Source of the DNA: Bacillota bacterium
GTDB taxonomy: Bacteria > Bacillota > Bacilli > Alicyclobacillales > SLC66
DNA length: 6,353 nt
Direction: 5' to 3'
NCBI GenBank assembly: GCA_021821185.1
Contig: JAKACU010000100.1
Span: forward strand, 1 to 6,353
The number at the start of each line of letters is the position of its first letter. Positions within the stretch are counted from its first letter, which is position 1. Positions 1-5,345 of this stretch are shown here, piece by piece. A program made the position numbers and the translations under genes. The notes under the pieces were generated by a model that saw only the letters and a program-made list of their open reading frames with translations, had not been told where the DNA came from and searched no databases.

Positions 1-184
1 TGACTATCATACATACCCAACGGAGAGTACAGCACCAGCGATTCTCGCCGATTTGAAGCACAATGGTTATCTGGATAGCACGCCATCTTGTGCTAGTGGA
101 GGCGACTATCAGATTACCATATCGCCTGACGGTTTAACGGCTACGGTCACGTGCTCAACGCATGGCGAATTGGGCGATCAATGA
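1..184 (+). CDS. comGC: ComGC major competence pseudopilin, C-terminal part (5' truncated by window edge)
   Basis: An open frame enters from the left edge (first full codon at base 2) and runs 60 residues to TGA at 182-184. The N-terminal prepilin signal and hydrophobic helix lie outside the window. What remains begins DYHTYPTEST and carries two cysteines about 20 residues apart in TPSCASGGDYQ and ATVTCSTHGELG. That globular tail, with its C-terminal Cys-x-x-His-Gly, is typical of Gram-positive ComGC-type pilins. ComGC is the major subunit of the transformation pilus; in Bacillus it is matured by the ComC prepilin peptidase and forms disulfides, so the two cysteines may pair. Its stop overlaps the comGD start as ATGA, as expected in a comG operon. 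The assignment rests on this tail plus the comGD-GG genes that follow. Another class of pseudopilin is possible but much less likely here. Confidence 0.82.
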   Translation, partial: DYHTYPTESTAPAILADLKHNGYLDSTPSCASGGDYQITISPDGLTATVTCSTHGELGDQ

Positions 185-672
185 ATAAAAAACAGGCAAC
201 GAAAAAGTCCGCCGAAGATGGTTTTACGTTGTTTGAGTCGATGGTCTCCTTGTGGATTGTCAGCGTTGTGACCGCTTGCACTTTGCCTGGTTTTGCAGGT
301 GCATTTGATCGCGCCGAGCTTAGGACAACAACCGCCCAGATCGTTTCGCAATTGTGCCTGCAGCAAGCGCGGGCGATACAGTGGCAGCATTATGAAGAGG
401 TGCGTTTTTCACCGTATCAGCCATTTTATCAATTATATGATCCTGTCACAGGCGCCGGACCTGTCATACCGTTTGGCGCAAAGACGGGGTATGCCGAAGG
501 GTACCTGCACTTGCCTGTGTCTACCGTACGTTATGACGCACTAGGGTTCGTCAATCAAAGCGGACAAGCAGCCTTGACAAGTCCTGAAGGTGATGTGCAA
601 AACGTGGTGATTTACTTGCAGTACGGAGAAATGCGTATCTTATCGCACATGATCACAGGGGCACTTTCATGA
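181..672 (+). CDS. comGD: ComGD minor competence pseudopilin
   Basis: The 163-residue product has a classic prepilin N-terminus: a basic leader (MNKKQATKKS), then AEDG|FTLFES at residues 11-20 with cleavage predicted after Gly14 and Glu19 at mature +5. A hydrophobic helix follows to about residue 37. The C-terminal part has the GspH/ComGD-like pattern, RYDALGFVNQSGQ near 117-129 and NVVIYLQYGEMRIL near 141-154, resembling the end of Bacillus ComGD. I prefer ATG 181 because it overlaps the comGC stop (ATGA) and gives a normal leader length. A GTG at 151 in the same frame would add ten residues inside the comGC reading frame and has no better ribosome site. ComGD is a low-abundance pilin thought to help initiate or cap the transformation pilus in the membrane. 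The 3' end overlaps a mini reading frame leading to comGE. Confidence 0.85.
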   Translation: MNKKQATKKSAEDGFTLFESMVSLWIVSVVTACTLPGFAGAFDRAELRTTTAQIVSQLCLQQARAIQWQHYEEVRFSPYQPFYQLYDPVTGAGPVIPFGAKTGYAEGYLHLPVSTVRYDALGFVNQSGQAALTSPEGDVQNVVIYLQYGEMRILSHMITGALS

Positions 673-692
673 TAAAGGAGATATTCTTGTGA
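669..692 (+). other. Seven-codon mini reading frame bridging comGD and comGE
   Basis: ATG at 669 overlaps the comGD stop (ATGA, 669-672). The frame encodes MIKEIFL and stops at TGA 690-692, which overlaps the GTG start of comGE (689-691). An AGGGG sequence at 657-661 lies 7 nt before the ATG and could serve as its ribosome site. The frame could be a coupling element passing ribosomes from comGD to comGE, or just a chance by-product of the AAAGGAG ribosome site it contains. It reads in the frame one base away from comGE, so a -1 slip at its end would add a short lysine-containing leader to ComGE. No evidence for slippage is visible. Confidence 0.3.
674..680 (+). promoter_or_regulatory. Strong ribosome binding site of comGE
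   Basis: AAAGGAG ends 8 nt before the GTG at 689. This near-ideal Shine-Dalgarno sequence fixes the comGE start. The comGE frame has a stop at 650-652 and no ATG, GTG or TTG between that stop and 689. Confidence 0.75.
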
Positions 693-1036
693 ATCTTGCT
701 GAATCCATGGTTGCCGTCATTCTTGCAGGAATACTGCTTAGTGTATTTTTTGCAGTAGATTCAGCTGCCTTAACCAAATTGCAATGGGCAAGTGCTCGGC
801 AAATGGCACTTTTTGTTGCCCAAGGGACATTGGAAACGGATGCGCGCATGCTCGCGTTAGGCGTTGTGCCTCCAGAGAACAGTGAAACAACAGACAATGG
901 TATGGTCTTTCGTACGCAATCATCGTGGCCCATGATCACACAAGGGTTGCGTGATGTGAGGGTAACTGTTACGTATTCCCTGCTTGGCAAATCAGAGTCA
1001 TTGTGGTTGCACACTCGTGAAATCACTTCACTATAA
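689..1036 (+). CDS. comGE: ComGE-like minor competence pseudopilin lacking a prepilin leader
   Basis: This 115-residue protein sits where comGE belongs, between comGD and comGF. Residues 1-24 (MNLAESMVAVILAGILLSVF...) form a pilin-type hydrophobic helix. The pattern M1-N2-L3-A4-E5 aligns with the mature positions F1-T2-L3-x-E5 of other pilins. No basic leader and no Gly at -1 are encoded: the frame is closed at 650-652 and GTG 689 is the only usual start, backed by a strong ribosome site. ComGE normally keeps a short leader cut by ComC, so either this one is made already at mature length, or the leader is supplied by a frameshift, or the sequence has an indel. The tail (VRVTVTYSLLG, 91-100) is compatible with a small pilin globular domain. 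The name rests on gene order, size and the N-terminal helix; overall similarity cannot be tested here. The 3' end overlaps comGF. Confidence 0.68.
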   Translation: MNLAESMVAVILAGILLSVFFAVDSAALTKLQWASARQMALFVAQGTLETDARMLALGVVPPENSETTDNGMVFRTQSSWPMITQGLRDVRVTVTYSLLGKSESLWLHTREITSL

Positions 1037-1505
1037 GCAAGTTTGGCGTGAATCTGAAGGGGGATTCACGCTTGTCGAAAACATCCTATCACTAAACATA
1101 ACGATGATTGTTTTATTGACGTGTCTGTCAGTGCTCTTGGTCAGTGTGTCAAGCAGCAGACATGCGTTGCAACAGCTGTTGTCACAACATGATGCATTTT
1201 TGTTTCAGCAGGCACTGTGCCGCGACATCCATGGAGCACAGTCCATAACAGCCAATGGTTCCTCCTTGCAGATTAAACAGGATAATGGTTTGGTTTATGA
1301 TTATCGGTTCAATCCTGTTTCAGGTCTTGTGTATCGCTCCGTCGATGGGAAGGGAACGGCTGTTTTGGCCGCCAATGTAAAACAGGTGCAATACACCGTC
1401 ATGGCCCGTGTGGGTGTCACAGTGTCTGTATACAGCGAAAGGGAAGGGTTTATTGTCAATTATGAATGGTCAACAGCCTTTTTGGAAGGCAAACCGAAGT
1501 GGTAA
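1017..1505 (+). CDS. comGF: ComGF minor competence pseudopilin
   Basis: From GTG 1017 the product is 162 residues. A leader with basic residues (MKSLHYKQVWRESEGG) precedes FTLVENILSL, giving predicted cleavage after Gly16, Glu21 at +5 and a membrane helix to about residue 44. The C-terminal half carries the hallmark GLVYRSVDGKG (103-113) followed by VLAANVKQVQYTVM, matching the RKRVDGKG-type segment of Bacillus ComGF. I chose GTG 1017 because it gives a normal leader and overlaps comGE by 20 nt (GTGAAATC...TAA). TTG 984 in the same frame would add eleven residues with two unusual cysteines' worth of leader sequence. Neither start has a good Shine-Dalgarno, so translation probably depends on coupling to comGE. 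ComGF is a minor subunit needed for assembly of the transformation pilus. Confidence 0.8.
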   Translation: MKSLHYKQVWRESEGGFTLVENILSLNITMIVLLTCLSVLLVSVSSSRHALQQLLSQHDAFLFQQALCRDIHGAQSITANGSSLQIKQDNGLVYDYRFNPVSGLVYRSVDGKGTAVLAANVKQVQYTVMARVGVTVSVYSEREGFIVNYEWSTAFLEGKPKW

Positions 1506-1869
1506 CGGTTTTGCACTGCCGTCGACATTGATGGTTCTTGCCATCGTGTCGGTGCTCTCCCTTGCACTAGCAACGGTGTCACATGCGACACTTGAATTGA
1601 TTGCCAGTGAAAAAGCCAGTGACGAAGCGAAAAATCTGGCAAAAGCCGGACTTGAAACGGCACTAGCCGATGTTTTGCGTGGAAATTTCGTCAATAACCC
1701 CCATGAAGATCTCACTGGGGGTTTCTTCTCTTATTCTGTATCACCGCAAGGGGTGCAAAGTGTGATGATACAAGTCCGTGCATACAGCGATGATGGTGCA
1801 ACAGCGACGGTGCAGGCTGTAGCTGATACAAAGACAGGTCAATTGTCCAATGTCTTAGAAAATCCGTAA
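1462..1869 (+). CDS. comGG: ComGG minor competence pseudopilin
   Basis: From ATG 1462 the product has 135 residues. A short basic leader (MNGQQPFWKANRSGNG) precedes FALPSTLMVLAIVSVLSLAL. Cleavage is predicted after Gly16, Pro is at mature +4, and the usual Glu+5 is absent. Bacillus ComGG also has a GF-x-x-P start without Glu5, so this is a family trait rather than damage. After the helix come an amphipathic segment (ASEKASDEAKNLAKAGLETAL) and a beta-rich tail ending TVQAVADTKTGQLSNV, which parallels the ComGG end. It overlaps comGF by 44 nt. A GAAGGG at 1443-1448 lies 13 nt upstream, rather far for a ribosome site, so coupling is likely. The in-frame GTG at 1408 would place 18 extra residues inside comGF and is not preferred. 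This is the last recognisable comG gene. Confidence 0.8.
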   Translation: MNGQQPFWKANRSGNGFALPSTLMVLAIVSVLSLALATVSHATLELIASEKASDEAKNLAKAGLETALADVLRGNFVNNPHEDLTGGFFSYSVSPQGVQSVMIQVRAYSDDGATATVQAVADTKTGQLSNVLENP

Positions 1870-1942
1870 GGTGATGCCTTGGCTATTTCTAATGTGTTAA
1901 AGTAGGGTATGGGCAAAAGCCCTTGGGCGAGGTGTCGACTGC
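1870..1942 (+). other. comGG-aroK intergenic gap
   Basis: This 73-nt gap is the largest gap between genes in the window. It holds a small inverted repeat, GGGC at 1911-1914 and GCCC at 1919-1922 around an AAAA loop, followed by TTGGGC rather than a T-run. It is therefore not a convincing intrinsic terminator. A TTGGCT (1879-1884) and a TAGGGT (1903-1908) are 18 nt apart but match promoter consensus poorly. Transcription may simply read through from comG into aroK. Confidence 0.5.
1929..1934 (+). promoter_or_regulatory. Ribosome binding site of aroK
   Basis: GAGGTG lies 8 nt before GTG 1943 and supports that start. In this frame there is a TAA at 1898-1900 and no other plausible start codon before 1943. 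Confidence 0.6.
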
Positions 1943-2458
1943 GTGATTGCATTGGTTGGTTTTACGGGTACGGGCAAATCTACCATAGGAAGATTGCTTG
2001 CGTTGTCGCATGGATTTTTATGTTTTGATGTGGATGCCCTCATTGAACAACATGCGGGCAAGACGATACGCGAGATTTTTTCGCAAGATGGTGAACCTGG
2101 CTTTCGCAAAATAGAAAGTAAGCTGATTTATGATATTGTAACCGCGTGTGTCGCAAAGCATGCGGTGCTCGTCACTGGTGCCGGTGCTGTCTTGTCGGAA
2201 CAAACCCGGGAACTTTTGCGCAACCGCTGTTTCACCGTTCATGTCGACACACCTTTGGATCTGGTGATCGCACGTCTGACAGGTGATTCGCAGCGTCCCT
2301 TGCTCCAAGGCAGTGATCGCGTGAAAATGATTCAGGCTTTGTACGAGACGAGAAAAGATCTTTATACGTTTTCACATGTCCGTGTGAGCCAGCCGGAAGC
2401 TGGCTTGGCTGTAGCGGCGATATTAGCCAAACACATGGAGTGGCGTGATCGGTTGTAA
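1943..2458 (+). CDS. aroK: Shikimate kinase
   Basis: This 171-residue cytoplasmic P-loop kinase phosphorylates shikimate at O3 with ATP, the fifth step of chorismate synthesis. Length is normal for AroK. Visible motifs in order are Walker A GFTGTGKST (6-14); the FDVD shikimate and Mg site (Asp29, Asp31); FRKIE with the substrate-binding Arg55; the GAG segment at 79-81; the lid arginine in RPLL (Arg118); and Arg137 in YETRKDLY. The GAG replaces the usual GGG of the family, a single Gly-to-Ala change in a loop that contacts shikimate. It starts with GTG at 1943. A shikimate kinase gene after comGG is, to my recollection, a common arrangement in Bacillaceae, which supports the call. The next gene begins 32 nt downstream with no terminator between, so the two are probably co-transcribed. 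Confidence 0.92.
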   Translation: MIALVGFTGTGKSTIGRLLALSHGFLCFDVDALIEQHAGKTIREIFSQDGEPGFRKIESKLIYDIVTACVAKHAVLVTGAGAVLSEQTRELLRNRCFTVHVDTPLDLVIARLTGDSQRPLLQGSDRVKMIQALYETRKDLYTFSHVRVSQPEAGLAVAAILAKHMEWRDRL

Positions 2459-2475
2459 TTTATTCATGGATTGAA

Positions 2476-2481
2476 AGAGGG
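2476..2481 (+). promoter_or_regulatory. Ribosome binding site of asnB
   Basis: AGAGGG lies 9 nt before GTG 2491. The start is fixed by chemistry: the next codon must encode the Cys2 nucleophile exposed after Met removal. An out-of-frame ATG at 2484-2486 sits only 2 nt from the site, too close to be used well. Confidence 0.6.
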
Positions 2482-2490
2482 CAATGCATT

Positions 2491-4401
2491 GTGTGTGGAA
2501 TTGTAGGTCTCATGAATCGATTGGGCGGGGCAGAGAACTCCGATGTCCTAAAGGCGATGTCGGCTGCCATAATCCATCGCGGACCGGATGATGAAGGGTA
2601 TTTCATAGATGGTCCGGTCAGCCTTGGATTCCGGCGCTTGGCGATTATCGATCTTTCGGGAGGACACCAACCGCTTTGCAATGAAGATGAGACCATTTGG
2701 ATTGTATTTAATGGAGAGATCTATAATTACCAGGCATTGCGGGAAATGCTTCAGGGCTTCGGGCATGTATTTAAAACAGATTCTGACACAGAAGTTATCG
2801 TTCATTTGTATGAACAATATGGTGAAGACTTCGTTCAGCACTTACGCGGTATGTTCGCGTTTGCCATTTGGGACGCAAAAAAAGAACAATTGTTTCTCGC
2901 ACGTGATCCATTTGGTATAAAGCCTTTATATTACACGATAACAGATCAGACCTTCGCCTTTGCATCAGAAATTAAGAGCTTGTTGCAGGTACCCGGTGTG
3001 TCAAGGGAAGTGGATCGCGAATCGTTCTGGCACTATCTGACATTTCAGTATGTTCCGGAACCAAGAACGATGTTTGCGGATATCAGCAAATTGCCTCCCG
3101 CGCATTATATGATTGTCAAAGGACAACAGGTAACGAGAAAACGGTATTATCAGTTGCGCTTTTCCGCAGTGCAACGCCCGATGTCTTATTATGTTCAAGG
3201 CACCATCGAGCGTTTGCGCGAATCCGTACAAGCGCATATGGTCAGTGACGTTGCTCGCGGAGCCTTCTTATCATCTGGGGTCGATTCCAGCACGATCGTC
3301 GCTTTGCTTCGTGAAATAGAGGATGTTCAAACGTTCACCGTTGGATTTGAAGGAGCAGGCGGCCAGAGTGAGATTGCCTATGCTCGTGAAACGGCACGGT
3401 TGCTCAAAACGGAACATCGGGACACGATCATTAGTGCCAAGACTTATCTGGAGATGTTGCCAAAACTTGTCTATCATCAAGATGAACCTGTTGCCGATCC
3501 TTCGGCGATCGCGTTATATTTTGTTGCCGAACTGGCCAGTCAGTATGTGACGGTCGTATTGTCCGGTGAAGGCGCCGATGAAATTTTCGGTGGCTATACG
3601 ATATATCGAGAACCGCTATCTTTGCGAATGTTTGATTTTTTACCGCCTGGTATGAGACGGACTTTAGGTGAAGTTGCCCAGATGTTTCCCGTCGGCATGA
3701 AAGGCCGCAGTTTTTTGCTGCGTGGGTCCAAACCGGTGGAAGAACGGTTTTTTGGCAATGCCTATCTATTTAATGAAAAGGAAAAAAGTACGTTCGTAAG
3801 GCAAGCAAATTCGTTGAATTCCCTTGATGTGACGAAACCTTTCTACCAACAGGTTGCGGATGCTGATGATGTGACCAAAATGCAGTTTATTGATCTTCAT
3901 ACATGGTTGCCTGGCGATATCCTGATGAAAGCTGATAAAATGACCATGGCCAATAGTCTGGAACTTCGCGTACCCTTTTTGGACAAAGAGGTTTTTGAAT
4001 TTGCAGCGCAAATTCCAGCGCGGTATCGTTTGGAAGAAGGCACGACGAAGTACGTTTTACGCGAGGCGGTACGTGGTATTTTGCCAAAAGAAGTGGCTGA
4101 GCGAAAGAAGTTAGGATTTCCCGTTCCTACGAGGACATGGCTGAGAAATGAGCACTATGCGTTTGTGCGCGACTTAATTGGATCAAGCAAGCTAGATGAT
4201 TTGTTTGACAAAGACTATGTCTTGGCTATGCTTGAAGAGCATCGAGCCGGTACGAGGGATCATGCGCGAAAAATTTGGGCCATCGTGATTTTTTTACTGT
4301 GGCACCAAACGTACGTGGAACAATCCAGAGTGTTCGTTTCGCAAGAAACGCCTTTTGTTGCCATGAGGAGGAAAAAAATGTTCACGGAGTCTGTGATATG
4401 A
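2491..4401 (+). CDS. asnB: Asparagine synthetase B, glutamine-hydrolysing
   Basis: The 636-residue two-domain enzyme makes asparagine from aspartate, ATP and glutamine-derived ammonia. The N-terminal class II glutaminase domain (about 2-210) has Cys2 in MCGIVG, HRGPDDEG (29-36), FRRLAIID (47-54), NGEIYN (74-79), SDTEV (98-102) and RGMFAFAIWD (119-128). The C-terminal synthetase domain has the pyrophosphate loop LSSGVDSS (260-267), where Ser262 replaces the first Gly of the usual SGGxDS; it then has SGEGADEIFGGY (358-369), KMTMANSLELRVPFLD (483-498) and KKLGFPVP (539-546). Length and sequence throughout resemble Bacillus subtilis AsnB more than the longer AsnH. Translation starts at GTG. The last codons (MRRKKMFTESVI) contain a strong internal ribosome site and overlap the next gene as ATGA, so asnB and the helicase-loader gene should be translationally coupled. 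No leader or promoter is visible upstream. Confidence 0.95.
   Translation: MCGIVGLMNRLGGAENSDVLKAMSAAIIHRGPDDEGYFIDGPVSLGFRRLAIIDLSGGHQPLCNEDETIWIVFNGEIYNYQALREMLQGFGHVFKTDSDTEVIVHLYEQYGEDFVQHLRGMFAFAIWDAKKEQLFLARDPFGIKPLYYTITDQTFAFASEIKSLLQVPGVSREVDRESFWHYLTFQYVPEPRTMFADISKLPPAHYMIVKGQQVTRKRYYQLRFSAVQRPMSYYVQGTIERLRESVQAHMVSDVARGAFLSSGVDSSTIVALLREIEDVQTFTVGFEGAGGQSEIAYARETARLLKTEHRDTIISAKTYLEMLPKLVYHQDEPVADPSAIALYFVAELASQYVTVVLSGEGADEIFGGYTIYREPLSLRMFDFLPPGMRRTLGEVAQMFPVGMKGRSFLLRGSKPVEERFFGNAYLFNEKEKSTFVRQANSLNSLDVTKPFYQQVADADDVTKMQFIDLHTWLPGDILMKADKMTMANSLELRVPFLDKEVFEFAAQIPARYRLEEGTTKYVLREAVRGILPKEVAERKKLGFPVPTRTWLRNEHYAFVRDLIGSSKLDDLFDKDYVLAMLEEHRAGTRDHARKIWAIVIFLLWHQTYVEQSRVFVSQETPFVAMRRKKMFTESVI
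4366..4371 (+). promoter_or_regulatory. Perfect Shine-Dalgarno inside the asnB 3' end
   Basis: AGGAGG followed by a run of A lies 6 nt before an ATG at 4378 that is in frame with asnB. It is the strongest ribosome-site match in the window, yet the frame it serves encodes only MFTESVI. It lies 26 nt before the dnaI ATG at 4398, too far to act on it directly, but it could load ribosomes that finish exactly at that start. Confidence 0.45.
4378..4401 (+). other. Possible seven-codon coupling frame ending at the dnaI start
   Basis: ATG 4378 to TGA 4399-4401 re-uses the last codons of asnB (MFTESVI). With the AGGAGG at 4366-4371 it has all the parts of an independent start. Its stop overlaps dnaI as ATGA, which would allow termination-reinitiation. 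It may have no function of its own, since Met-Arg-Arg-Lys-Lys-Met is also simply the asnB coding sequence. Confidence 0.3.
4386..4389 (+). promoter_or_regulatory. Ribosome binding site of dnaI
   Basis: GGAG sits 8 nt before ATG 4398. Together with the ATGA overlap and the resulting family-typical length of 310 residues, it decides for this start over the longer frame that opens at 4275 inside asnB. Confidence 0.6.
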
Positions 4402-5330
4402 CTTGGGAAAAACTTGGCGATCTGCTTGAGAAGAGACCCTTGGCCCACAAATCGCAAAATATGACGCCGCAAGAGTGGCGCAAAGCAATTCCTGAGTTGG
4501 CGTTGTTAGCCGTGGATGATGACGCCATCCTTAGGGCTGAGCCTATATTGGTGGATTATCTGGCACAAGAACGCATTTGTGGACAGTGTACAGGGTATGA
4601 GCACTGCGGCAAGGTCGGTGATGCCAAAGGTATGTATAACCGATTGGCAGAATATAATGGAGATCTTATTGTAAAGACTCATTATTGCAAACCGTACACC
4701 GACTATCTTGCCGTTCGAAAGGCTGCACGTTTCCAGGCTTATACAGTACGAAACCCCTACGATAAACAGCTTACATTTGCGAATTTTCCGTCGGAGCATA
4801 AAAAAAGAAAGGCGCAAATGTATCGCGCGGCGGAGACCCTGGCCAATACGTATGAGGTCAGTGCTGTGAGCAAGGGATTGTATATTTTCGGACCGGCGGG
4901 TGTTGGCAAGACCCATTTGCTTCACGCGATGATCAATCGACTGGAAGAGCGTAACGTACCTTGCATCTTTGTACAGGCTGAAGCGTTGTTTGATCGATTG
5001 CGCAGCATGATTGGGGATGGTCAGGATATTGAGCCTATGCTTGATGCGTTTTCCACTGTGCCGGTACTCGCCATTGATGAAATTGGCCAGGAACGAGCTA
5101 ATGCCTTTACGCTTGAAAAGATGTTTCGTATCATCAATCATCGCTTTTCCGCTAAATTGCCGACATTGTTTACGAGTAATTTTGCGCCGCCTGACTTGTA
5201 CAAGAGTGTTTCAGGAGATCTTTTAGGTGTCACAGACCCGTTGAAAAGCCGCATTATCGGCATGAGTCAAGTGGCCTACTTAGAAGGGGAGGACTATCGA
5301 ATCGCCACCATGGATTTTTTGGATGCGTGA
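4398..5330 (+). CDS. dnaI: DnaI-type replicative helicase loader (AAA+ ATPase)
   Basis: The 310-residue length is essentially that of Bacillus subtilis DnaI, which loads the DnaC/DnaB-type helicase ring on DNA at oriC and during restart. The N-terminal helicase-binding domain shows CGQCTGYEHC (61-70) and THYCKPY (94-100), the cysteine pattern of the DnaI zinc fold. The AAA+ domain follows: KGLYIFGPAGVGKTHLL (159-175, Walker A 165-172), VLAIDEIG (Walker B, 223-230), FTSNF (sensor 1, 258-262) and PLKSRI with the likely arginine finger Arg285. From memory of the family, the zinc-ligand histidine position seems to be Asn81 here. The gene overlaps the asnB stop (ATGA) and has its own GGAG site. 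In Bacillus dnaI follows dnaB, so this location is unusual; it could be the main loader or a paralogue. A phage or IS21 IstB-type ATPase is less likely given the zinc domain. Confidence 0.85.
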   Translation: MTWEKLGDLLEKRPLAHKSQNMTPQEWRKAIPELALLAVDDDAILRAEPILVDYLAQERICGQCTGYEHCGKVGDAKGMYNRLAEYNGDLIVKTHYCKPYTDYLAVRKAARFQAYTVRNPYDKQLTFANFPSEHKKRKAQMYRAAETLANTYEVSAVSKGLYIFGPAGVGKTHLLHAMINRLEERNVPCIFVQAEALFDRLRSMIGDGQDIEPMLDAFSTVPVLAIDEIGQERANAFTLEKMFRIINHRFSAKLPTLFTSNFAPPDLYKSVSGDLLGVTDPLKSRIIGMSQVAYLEGEDYRIATMDFLDA

Positions 5331-5345
5331 TGAATGATCGATTGG
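5331..5345. other. Convergent dnaI / yqhG junction
   Basis: Only 15 bp separate the dnaI stop from the yqhG stop (TAG on the minus strand, 5348-5346). I see no hairpin plus T-run in the gap or in the flanking coding ends; the best candidate, CATGC-GGC-GCGTG at about 5356-5368, has one wobble pair and no T-tract. Transcripts from the two sides therefore probably overlap at their 3' ends. Confidence 0.5.

Noticed and set aside
151..180. GTG start ten codons upstream for comGD
   Set aside because: It falls inside comGC and lengthens the leader without a ribosome site; ATG 181 overlaps the comGC stop neatly.
1408..1461. GTG start 18 codons upstream for comGG
   Set aside because: The added residues are hydrophobic/mixed sequence inside comGF and spoil a normal short basic prepilin leader that begins at ATG 1462.
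1507..1524. Missing Glu at +5 in ComGG as a sign of decay
   Set aside because: Bacillus ComGG also has a GF-x-x-P start without Glu5, so this is family-normal.
1879..1908. Possible promoter TTGGCT-18-TAGGGT before aroK
   Set aside because: The -10 box matches only about half of the consensus, and nothing else supports a start site.
1911..1928. GGGC-AAAA-GCCC-TT-GGGC inverted repeat as terminator or attenuator
   Set aside because: It has a four-base-pair stem and no following T-run; the alternative GCCC/GGGC pairing would need a two-base loop.
1909..2028. 39-codon frame from ATG 1909 (MGKSPWARCRL...)
   Set aside because: It overlaps the 5' end of aroK out of frame, lacks any known motif and is best explained by chance.
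3268..3291. AsnB pyrophosphate loop SSGVDSS suspected of being inactivating
   Set aside because: Ser at this place is, as far as I recall, a known variant among asparagine synthetases, and all other synthetase motifs are intact.
4275..4397. Upstream extension of the dnaI frame into asnB
   Set aside because: It would give 351 residues with 41 extra residues overlapping asnB. ATG 4398 has a GGAG site, an ATGA overlap and gives the family-typical length.
4506..5141. 211-codon open frame on the minus strand opposite dnaI
   Set aside because: It lies wholly inside the dnaI gene, whose AAA+ and zinc motifs prove the plus-strand reading. The antisense product shows no recognisable motif, and no ribosome site was seen.
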